DNA of 10,705 nucleotides, from positions 1 to 10,705 of the forward strand of contig JAISNW010000119.1 in assembly GCA_031276055.1 (NCBI GenBank), in the 5' to 3' direction. The DNA comes from Deferribacteraceae bacterium. GTDB taxonomy: Bacteria > Chrysiogenota > Deferribacteres > Deferribacterales > JAISNW01. Below the pieces are notes generated by a model, which was not told the origin of the DNA, made no database searches, and saw only the letters and a list, made by a program, of their open reading frames with translations. A program made the translations under genes and the position numbers. Positions 1 through 5,292 of this stretch are shown here, piece after piece (within the stretch, counting starts at the first letter, position 1; each line of letters begins with the position of its first letter).

Positions 1-114
1 CATATGGCTTTTATAACACTTTTCATAGGTGTATACAATACGGAGCATCTAATATTATGCTTTCCCCCTCATTTAATGAATGATTTTTTTGCATTTTTAG
101 AGTATATTCAAGGG

Positions 115-939
115 ATGATAGAGTTAAGTAATTTTTTGGATGAAGTTGTAACCTGCGGTGATGCCGCCGTCGAACTGCAAAAACTTCCTAGTGATTCTGT
201 GGATTGCGTTGTAACCTCTCCGCCTTATGATAATTTGAGAGATTATAAAGGTTTTCAATTTGCTTTTCAAATTATTGCCAAAGAACTTTACAGAATACTG
301 AAAGTTGGCGGTGTAATGGTTTGGATAGTCGGCGATGCAACAATAAAAGGCGGCGAAACGTTGACAAGTTTCAGACAAGCAATTTATTTTCAAGAGCTTG
401 GCTTTTCAATGCATGATACTATGATCTATCAAAAGAATAATTTCAGCAATCCATCTAGAACGAGGTATCATCAGATTTTTGAATATATGTTTATTTTGTC
501 AAAATCAACTCCTAAAACTTTCAACCCTATCATTGACAGAAAAAATGTATATGTCGGTTATTCTTCGCTTGGAGTGAATACCAATAGGAAAAAAGACGGC
601 ACATTCAGCATAAATAAAAAAAGAACTATAGGCGATTACGGTATGAGATACAACATTTGGAAAGGAAACACAGCGGGGCAGGAAAGCATGTGTAAACATT
701 TGTTGCATCCTGCACAATTTCCATTATGGTTGGCAAGAGATCACCTTTTATCTTGGACAGACGAAGGCGCTCTAGTTGTAGACCCATTTTGCGGCAGCGG
801 CACCACTGGTTGCGCATGCAAAGAATTAAACCGTAGATTTATCGGGATTGAAATAGACAGCGGTTATTGCAAAATATCAAAAGAGAGGATAAGTCAACAT
901 AAGGGATATAACATAGTAAACATCGAATCTTTTTTATAA
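115..939 (+). CDS. Beta-class DNA methyltransferase (likely N4-cytosine), solitary
   Basis: This is a site-specific DNA methyltransferase that transfers a methyl group from S-adenosylmethionine to an exocyclic amino group of a DNA base. Catalytic motif IV, TSPPY, lies at residues 34-38 from the chosen start. The SAM-binding motif DPFCGSGTT lies near the C-terminus (about residues 223-231). Motif IV before motif I defines the beta group. A Ser-Pro-Pro-Tyr form is typical of N4-cytosine enzymes, whereas Asp/Asn-Pro-Pro-Tyr is typical of N6-adenine enzymes, so m4C is an inference. At about 274 residues the length suits the family. The frame is open back to position 1. I chose ATG 115 because the stretch VVTCGDAAVEL that normally begins these proteins follows at once; AAGGG directly abuts the ATG, so the ribosome site is not decisive. 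ATG 4 or a start left of the window is possible. No restriction endonuclease is visible in the window. The gene converges on the DprA-like gene and no clear terminator lies between them. Confidence 0.88.
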   Translation: MIELSNFLDEVVTCGDAAVELQKLPSDSVDCVVTSPPYDNLRDYKGFQFAFQIIAKELYRILKVGGVMVWIVGDATIKGGETLTSFRQAIYFQELGFSMHDTMIYQKNNFSNPSRTRYHQIFEYMFILSKSTPKTFNPIIDRKNVYVGYSSLGVNTNRKKDGTFSINKKRTIGDYGMRYNIWKGNTAGQESMCKHLLHPAQFPLWLARDHLLSWTDEGALVVDPFCGSGTTGCACKELNRRFIGIEIDSGYCKISKERISQHKGYNIVNIESFL

Positions 940-1072
940 TAATTCAGAATCCTTATACAACAAACATATCTATAAAGCTAAAATTAAGCAATGTATGGTT
1001 TTTTTGTTGAAAATCCTACTAATAAGTGAGAAGCATCCCTTGTGATCTTTGAAGTTGAGAATTTTAATAAGC

Positions 1073-1972
1073 CTAAAATATGTATTCCTCTATTGTTGGT
1101 TGTATATATCTAACTTTTGATTCTTCAATTATATCTTTCAGTTTTGCCGTTTCTGCTTTAACAGGCAGTCCGCCTTTTTTTATAAAATATTCATTAGCCT
1201 CAGCCGCGGGCTCTTTGCCCATAAAATCCAAAACAAAGAGTTTTTTATTCTTTTTCAAAGTTTTTTCGGCTGCATCATAACTCCCGCCTTCTTTGCCCGC
1301 AGCAATAAGCACCATAGAATCAGAGAGGTCAATAATAAGGTTGTTGCGCGCCATTGCTTGATATTTAGCCCAAGTCTGAACTGGACTAAATTGAGATACA
1401 AAAAGAAAGTTATTGTCAATAAGCAAATCTCTTGATATTTTTGGTTTATACTTAAAAATCCCCTCTGCTAGCACAAATACCGTTCCCCCGCTATTTTCTA
1501 AAGCAGCTCTATGGGCGGTAACGTCCACCCCTTCAGCATATCCACTTATTACCGTCATTCCAACCGCTGCCATCTCCCCCGCTAGTTTTGCGGTAACCCT
1601 CAACGCTTCTTTGGTGCTTTTCCTTGAACCTGTGAAACCGCAGCTCCTTTTATTTAATAAGGAAAGATTTCCATATGTGAAAAGGAATGAATAGCTGTCT
1701 TTTAATTGTTCGGGAAAGTCTTTTTTGCCTTTAAGGAGAAGTCTAACTCCCCCCCTTTGCAATCTTTCCGCTATTTTATATGCGCTTTCTCTACAGGAAA
1801 AAAACGAAGAAACGCTCTCTTCGGGTATTTTTAAGGCTTTCAATATATCATTGTCTTGAAATATCTCTTCAGCTGTCAGGTTATTCCCATTCATATATCT
1901 CCAGATTTTGCCGAAATTTATCTGTCCTATTTTATTGGCAAGCAGTATCTGTAATGCGGTTTCGTTAATCAT
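1073..1972 (-). CDS. Atypical DprA/Smf-like protein (SLOG Rossmann fold)
   Basis: This is a DprA/Smf-family protein. Classical DprA binds ssDNA and loads RecA during natural transformation, and the wider SLOG superfamily binds nucleotides. The Rossmann core is recognisable: GNLSLL about 101-106, GFTGSR 112-117 (Arg117 matches the conserved GSR/GTR arginine), SGYAEGVD 143-150 followed by AH at 153-154, GGTVFVLAEG 162-171, ARNNLIIDLS 208-217 and KEGGS 227-231. It differs from housekeeping DprA in several ways. The usual SGxARGID has Glu in place of Arg, RNR has become RNN, and the protein ends at 299 residues without an obvious C-terminal winged helix. The N-terminal about 75 residues look like a helical or HhH-like region. 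The start ATG lies 2 bases after the stop of the upstream PRTase gene (TGATTATG), so the two are very probably translationally coupled. The coupling suggests an accessory role, perhaps in defence or nucleotide sensing. A divergent transformation DprA cannot be excluded. Confidence 0.85.
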   Translation of the reverse strand: MINETALQILLANKIGQINFGKIWRYMNGNNLTAEEIFQDNDILKALKIPEESVSSFFSCRESAYKIAERLQRGGVRLLLKGKKDFPEQLKDSYSFLFTYGNLSLLNKRSCGFTGSRKSTKEALRVTAKLAGEMAAVGMTVISGYAEGVDVTAHRAALENSGGTVFVLAEGIFKYKPKISRDLLIDNNFLFVSQFSPVQTWAKYQAMARNNLIIDLSDSMVLIAAGKEGGSYDAAEKTLKKNKKLFVLDFMGKEPAAEANEYFIKKGGLPVKAETAKLKDIIEESKVRYIQPTIEEYIF

Positions 1973-1974
1973 AA

Positions 1975-2574
1975 TCAGTGTCTTGAAACGGTATTATCTG
2001 TGCTGGATAAAGTTTTTGTCAGCACTAATCCAAAAACAACCCTTGCTAAACATGATTTAAGATATTCAGTATACATATTTATGGATGTTCCGCTCTGATA
2101 TAAATCGTCAACAATCAGGATTGTCTTATTAGCAACATCTATATTAAAGGTTACTTCCCCTTTCTTATATATTCCATCCCAAAAATTTTTTTTAACATCT
2201 AGTGTAACGCTTTTCATGCTAGGTTTCGGATTTAATAACACCCCCTCCAGTAGACTGCTATTTTTATAATCCCTTAATACTGCTCTAAGTATATCTCTTG
2301 TCAAGCTGTTTTGCCCTGTTTTATGGTAAGGAATGGTTGTAACTAAAAACTGTTGTTCTCTCAATGGGAGTTCAGAGAGCATTTTTACAAAAAAACCTTT
2401 ATATATTATATTTCCATAATCCTTAAGCGCACTCTGAGTTAGCTCTGCTCTATTATATTTCAACTGATAAACCGCTTCTCCTAAATCAGTTCTCTCCCTG
2501 GTTTCGGGGTTTCTATGCCAATCTCCAATAATTAAAAGTTCTAATTTACCAACGTTCTTTGAAAATACCAACAT
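1975..2574 (-). CDS. ComF-like phosphoribosyltransferase-fold protein
   Basis: The protein has 199 residues and a type I phosphoribosyltransferase PRPP-binding loop, ILIVDDLYQSGTSI, at 152-165 (hydrophobic strand, two Asp, then SGTS). An upstream strand ending VTTIPYHKT (about 78-86) fits the substrate side of ComF-like PRTases. The usual TTG of the loop reads QSG, so catalysis on PRPP is plausible but not assured. The N-terminal half contains GDWH near 17-20, which I do not recognise as a known domain; there is no Zn-finger as in canonical ComF. It is the first clear gene of a two-gene - strand unit with the DprA-like gene. A strong ribosome site (AGGAGG, 7-base spacer) fixes the ATG at 2574. 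In competence systems ComF and DprA act on the same incoming ssDNA, so the coupling of a ComF-like and a DprA-like protein is meaningful. The actual ligand is unknown. Confidence 0.8.
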   Translation of the reverse strand: MLVFSKNVGKLELLIIGDWHRNPETRERTDLGEAVYQLKYNRAELTQSALKDYGNIIYKGFFVKMLSELPLREQQFLVTTIPYHKTGQNSLTRDILRAVLRDYKNSSLLEGVLLNPKPSMKSVTLDVKKNFWDGIYKKGEVTFNIDVANKTILIVDDLYQSGTSINMYTEYLKSCLARVVFGLVLTKTLSSTDNTVSRH

Positions 2575-2581
2575 CTTTAAT

Positions 2582-2587
2582 CCTCCT
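2582..2587 (-). promoter_or_regulatory. Strong ribosome binding site of the PRTase gene
   Basis: On the - strand AGGAGG lies 7 bases before the ATG at 2574. It begins inside the TGA stop of the 45-codon frame upstream, so a ribosome ending there could re-initiate on the PRTase gene. This site supports the chosen PRTase start. Confidence 0.75.
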
Positions 2588-2724
2588 CATCCAACTTTGT
2601 AGCCCGCCGTGTAGTCACTATATCCTCTGCGGCTTTGATCTCCTTCTTTGTCAATATATTTGCGGTATGCACAAAAACGGACTGCATCGTTGAACAGAAT
2701 AGTCTGCTCGGCGGCGTTTAGCAT
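2587..2724 (-). CDS. Possible 45-residue leader protein of unknown function
   Basis: This is a short frame with an ATG at 2724 preceded by GAGG (4-5 base spacer). It is Tyr- and Arg-rich and charged, begins MLNAAEQTILFNDAVRFCAY and ends with TAGYKVG. Its stop is followed at once by the PRTase ribosome site, the arrangement expected of a first gene in the operon. I do not recognise the product. Two other - strand frames over the same bases also read as plausible peptides (27 codons from ATG at about 2734, and 36 codons, 2577-2687, ending KLDEED). The region could therefore be a decayed, frameshifted gene rather than an intact small protein. There are no transmembrane or signal features. Confidence 0.3.
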   Translation of the reverse strand: MLNAAEQTILFNDAVRFCAYRKYIDKEGDQSRRGYSDYTAGYKVG

Positions 2725-2761
2725 TCTCCCTCATCAGCTGCTCATAACTTTAATTAACACC

Positions 2762-2770
2762 TTTATAACA
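2762..2770 (-). promoter_or_regulatory. Weak candidate promoter for the PRTase/DprA-like unit
   Basis: The - strand reads TGTTATAAA here, which resembles an extended -10 element, within a very AT-rich stretch 38 bases upstream of the 45-codon frame. No good -35 hexamer is found 16-18 bases further up. An alternative pairing, TTGCAA (about 2775-2780) with a TTAATT-like -10 17 bases downstream, is equally weak. It is listed because the unit needs a start in this gap. Confidence 0.25.
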
Positions 2771-2805
2771 TTGTTTGCAAGGGAAAATTATTTAATTTAT
2801 TTTAG

Positions 2806-3033
2806 GATAGATGCAACGCGCAAAGCGCATCGCTTGAGCTTATTAACCGTAAAGCCGCCACCTATGCAAAACGCGTTGCTTATATCATTACAGAATACAA
2901 AAAGGCTTATAACTTAGAGCTTTATTACGGGCTTTCCCGCTCGGAAGTCGCAGTCAGCCGGAACCTATCTATAAATACTGTAAAGATGCTAAGTAATCCG
3001 CATCGCAATAGAAACGCCCCCCTCTCGCACTAA
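2806..3033 (+). pseudogene. 5'-truncated gene relic with helix-turn-helix-like end
   Basis: An open frame of 75 codons ends at TAA 3031-3033. It is preceded in frame by a TAG at 2803 and has no ATG, GTG or TTG start until an ATG at 2986. The translation reads like real protein: a helical, Lys/Tyr-rich segment (KRVAYIITEYKKAYNLELY) followed by LSRSEVAVSRNLSINTVKML, which fits the spacing of a LuxR/GerE or sigma region 4 type helix-turn-helix (EVA, then NLSINTVK). The most economical explanation is the 3' remnant of a DNA-binding or mobile-element gene cut off near 2806. An alternative is an unusual start (ATT at 2842). The family is not identified. Confidence 0.4.
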
Positions 3034-3043
3034 GTAAATAAAT

Positions 3044-3072
3044 TTGACAACAATTTCCTTTTGTATTAAAAT
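3044..3072 (+). promoter_or_regulatory. Near-consensus sigma-70 promoter of the pilin/protease operon
   Basis: The -35 element TTGACA (3044-3049) is a perfect match. A 17-base spacer separates it from TAAAAT (3067-3072), a 5/6 match to the -10 element. Transcription should begin near 3079-3080, giving a leader of about 60 bases. It lies directly upstream of the pilin-like gene with no other gene between. This spacing and match make it the best promoter in the window. Confidence 0.75.
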
Positions 3073-3086
3073 CGCCTAGATACTCC

Positions 3087-3117
3087 AAGCACCAATCCAG
3101 TTTTGGAATTGGCGCTT
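3087..3117 (+). other. Hairpin in the 5' leader of the pilin mRNA
   Basis: The leader contains an imperfect inverted repeat. AAGC 3087-3090 pairs with GCTT 3114-3117, CCAAT 3092-3096 with ATTGG 3108-3112, and CCA 3097-3099 with TGG 3104-3106. There is one A/C mismatch, one bulged A at 3107 and a 4-base loop (3100-3103). It begins just downstream of the expected transcription start and ends 10 bases before the ribosome site. It could stabilise the message or bind a regulator as DNA. It lacks the T-run of a terminator. Confidence 0.5.
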
Positions 3118-3141
3118 TAGTTATGCTGGAGGTAGAAGGCG

Positions 3142-3747
3142 ATGAGAAAAGGTTTTACGCTCGTAGAATTATCCATTGTAATGGTTGTTATAGGTTTATT
3201 GATAGGGATGGCTCTTAAAGGAAAGTCTCTTCTTGAGTCGGCTACAATCCGCAGTGAGGTTAATAAACTTTCGCTTATGCAGTCGGCTGTTGCTGCACTG
3301 CTCTCCACTTCCAGCGGCGATGGTTCGCTCAACGAGCTTCCTATGGACAACTCCTCAAAAAGCTATCACTTTATTGAAAACTCTTTTCTTGTGAATAAAG
3401 GGCTGCTCTCATATAAAGATATTTCGTATAATAATAAACAGCACGAGATTCTCTTCTGCAAATATAAAAGCACCGCTGATCCGAGCGGACCTTACGTTGA
3501 AGATGACGCCGACCCTAGCGATAATATGCTTTGCGCATTCACCCCTGATAACTGGCCGCTAAAATTTCACTGTGTTGCAGAGGCGGCGCTAGATGATCAA
3601 GACGTTAAAGAGGGCAAAGGGCGCAGCGGCTTTACCAGTATGGAGGTAGGCGGAGTCAACCAAGGGGAGCTTTACGATTGCAACAAATCCGAGAAAAAGA
3701 TAGGCAGATATTCATATATTCTCCTCTCAAGCAGAATAGTGAGGTAA
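3142..3747 (+). CDS. Type IV pilin-like / pseudopilin protein
   Basis: This is a prepilin-like exported protein of 201 residues. The N-terminus is a classical class-III leader, MRKG followed by FTLVELSIVMVVIGLLIG. The prepilin peptidase should cut after Gly4, leaving N-methyl-Phe and the key Glu at mature position 5. The first about 25 mature residues form the hydrophobic helix that packs in the filament core. The globular part has four Cys (106, 131, 144, 180), enough for two disulfides, and an acidic loop around 113-127. The family is diverse in this part and I cannot say whether this is a major pilin, a minor pilin or a secretion pseudopilin. The start is supported by GGAGGT with an 8-base spacer. 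It is the first gene of an operon with the secreted protease, whose ribosome site (GAGG) lies in its last codons. No assembly genes (ATPase, platform protein, peptidase) are in the window. Confidence 0.88.
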   Translation: MRKGFTLVELSIVMVVIGLLIGMALKGKSLLESATIRSEVNKLSLMQSAVAALLSTSSGDGSLNELPMDNSSKSYHFIENSFLVNKGLLSYKDISYNNKQHEILFCKYKSTADPSGPYVEDDADPSDNMLCAFTPDNWPLKFHCVAEAALDDQDVKEGKGRSGFTSMEVGGVNQGELYDCNKSEKKIGRYSYILLSSRIVR

Positions 3748-3750
3748 TTT

Positions 3751-5256
3751 ATGCGAGCTCTCTTTTTCGCCGTTATCCTCATATTCTCCCTCTGCACCTT
3801 TGGCTATAGTGCAGAAACAGGGCGGTATCTGGTTCCGGTGAAAAAGAGCGATCTAAACCCCTCCAGAGAGCATGTTTGTGTTTTAGAGCAGTGTTATTAT
3901 ATTGTTGATAAAATTAGTGCAGAGCGTTCTGTAATGAGCGGGGAAACAGAGGTTTATTACCCTGTAGTTGAGAGAAAGTTTCACGCCGCCCCTAATGATA
4001 GTTACTATTCATATCAGTGGCATCTCTCAAATTCCACTATAAATTGGCTCAGCGGCTGGGAGAAGATAAAAAACTTTTCTTCTTCATCGAACAGTTATTC
4101 AAATATCCCTATAGTAGCGGTAATAGACACTGGGATTGTAGACCATGAAGATCTCCCTACGAGCGCCCTCTATGGTGGGCAACCCTATGAATCCCTCCAC
4201 GCCAACCCTGATACCTATGGTGTAGACGAGAATGGGCATGGCGCCCATGTAGCGGGGATTATCGGCGCGCTCACCAATAATAACAGAGGCGTGGCGTCTG
4301 CAGCAGGCGGCAAGGTTAGGATCATGTCTATACGAGTTTCAGCGCCTTGTTCAAAGCCCGGTGAAGAAGGTTGTCTTAGCACTCTAGGCATTCTCGAGGC
4401 TATAGAGATGATCTTAAATGAGAAGGTTAATAACAACGCTCCTATAGTTGCCGTCAATATGAGCTACGGCTCCCCTGAGGGCAGCTCTTCTGATAGTGAT
4501 CCAGAATACAAAGCTATCAAACAGTTAAGGGATCATGGAATAATTGCTGTCACTTCAGCAGGGAACAGCAAATTAAATCTTGATGCGAATAATTCCTACC
4601 CTGCGGAATATGATCTAGATAATATAGTTGCTGTTGCCGCAGTGGGCAGAACGCTGCAGATAGCATCCTATTCAAACTACGGAAGCTCTGTAGATATTGC
4701 CGCACCGGGAGGGGATGGTGATGGTGATGACTGCGGTTCGTTAATGACAACAAAGATCTTAAGTTTGTATATAGAAAGCGGCAATAGGAAGTATATCTGC
4801 ATGAACGGCACATCTATGGCATCGCCGTATATTGCGGGGGCTATAGGGGCGGCGGCGGCGCTCTATAATAGAGATCAACCATCCTACCCTGGCACAATCT
4901 CCTACCCTGATATAACCTACCGCCAACTTATTGACATCCTTTACGGCACAGCAAGAACGAGAAATTTTGGCGCTAAATATATAAACGGCGACCGTCTTAT
5001 AGATGTGGGGGCTTTTTTTCAGAGGGTTGAAGATTGCCGCGAGGAGTCTAAGAACACGCTCCTTCCGTGCACATTGGCTGACTTGCCCCCCGCACCCCCT
5101 CCTGCGCCTCCTGCACCGCCGCCCTATGATGACGGCGGGTGGGATAAATCATCTTCAGGCGGGTGCTCTATATCGCCTCAAGATAACGGCGCCGCGGCAT
5201 CCCTCCTCCTCTTTTTAGCGATTCCGCTATTCATCGCCTTACGTAGAAGGGTATAA
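3751..5256 (+). CDS. Secreted S8 subtilisin-like serine protease with C-terminal sorting tail
   Basis: This is a 501-residue subtilase. The order is: signal peptide about 1-21 (cut after YSA), a short N-terminal region, then the catalytic domain from about 81 (start motif PNDSYYSYQWHL). The triad is Asp126 (VIDTGI), His163 (GHGAHVAG, Thr to Ala relative to the usual GHGTHVAG) and Ser355 (NGTSMASPY), with oxyanion Asn272 (TSAGNS), so it should be active. Eight Cys outside the leader and tail suggest disulfides and an extracytoplasmic location. An Asp/Gly-rich insert (GGDGDGDDCG, 320-329) precedes the Ser region and may bind calcium. The C-terminus has a Pro/Ala linker (446-458), GGC at 470-472, a hydrophobic segment about 481-497 and RRR at 498-500. 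This resembles the JDVT-CTERM or Synerg-CTERM sorting signals that are trimmed by an intramembrane protease. The start lies 3 bases after the pilin stop with GAGG 6 bases upstream. A role in processing surface proteins or in scavenging is inferred. Confidence 0.93.
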   Translation: MRALFFAVILIFSLCTFGYSAETGRYLVPVKKSDLNPSREHVCVLEQCYYIVDKISAERSVMSGETEVYYPVVERKFHAAPNDSYYSYQWHLSNSTINWLSGWEKIKNFSSSSNSYSNIPIVAVIDTGIVDHEDLPTSALYGGQPYESLHANPDTYGVDENGHGAHVAGIIGALTNNNRGVASAAGGKVRIMSIRVSAPCSKPGEEGCLSTLGILEAIEMILNEKVNNNAPIVAVNMSYGSPEGSSSDSDPEYKAIKQLRDHGIIAVTSAGNSKLNLDANNSYPAEYDLDNIVAVAAVGRTLQIASYSNYGSSVDIAAPGGDGDGDDCGSLMTTKILSLYIESGNRKYICMNGTSMASPYIAGAIGAAAALYNRDQPSYPGTISYPDITYRQLIDILYGTARTRNFGAKYINGDRLIDVGAFFQRVEDCREESKNTLLPCTLADLPPAPPPAPPAPPPYDDGGWDKSSSGGCSISPQDNGAAASLLLFLAIPLFIALRRRV

Positions 5257-5269
5257 AGGAGGCGGCGAT

Positions 5270-5292
5270 GGGGGATATTTACTCTATCCTCC
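5270..5292. terminator. Hairpin between the convergent operons
   Basis: An 8-bp stem (5270-5277 with 5285-5292, one G/T pair) and a 7-base loop span the gap between the protease stop and the end of sbcC. It could act on both strands as a transcription barrier. There is no run of T on either side, so a classical intrinsic terminator is not shown; it overlaps the last codons of sbcC. Confidence 0.3.

Larger units (their letters stand above)
2725..3141. other. Gene-poor junction between accessory segment and pilin operon
   Basis: No complete gene is seen here. From left to right the stretch holds about 80 AT-rich bases that should contain the start signals of the - strand PRTase unit, the + strand 75-codon relic (2806-3033), a strong + strand promoter (3044-3072), and a leader with a hairpin and a GGAGGT ribosome site (3128-3133) 8 bases ahead of the pilin ATG. 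The abrupt start of the relic and the change of base composition around it suggest a rearrangement point. Confidence 0.5.

Noticed and set aside
4..114. N-terminal extension of the methyltransferase from ATG 4 (37 extra residues)
   Set aside because: The extra residues do not resemble the family, the DNA is AT-rich like an intergenic stretch, and no ribosome site precedes ATG 4. It stays possible because the frame is open to the window edge.
998..1010. T-run after the methyltransferase as an intrinsic terminator
   Set aside because: The seven T are not preceded by a stable GC-rich stem. The only nearby complement (CAACAAA at about 959-965) would give a loop of nearly 40 bases.
2813..2879. 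8-base inverted repeat GCAACGCG / CGCGTTGC
   Set aside because: The arms are 51 bases apart, do not extend beyond 8 bases and lie within the relic frame. This is too weak to call a recombination site or a terminator.
2648..2917. 89-codon + strand frame over the gap
   Set aside because: It is antisense to the short - strand frames and then out of frame with the more protein-like relic at 2806-3033. It has no ribosome site and no recognisable motif.
4848..4862. GCG repeat in the protease gene as a functional DNA repeat
   Set aside because: It simply encodes an alanine run in the helix after the catalytic Ser, where small residues are normal in subtilases.
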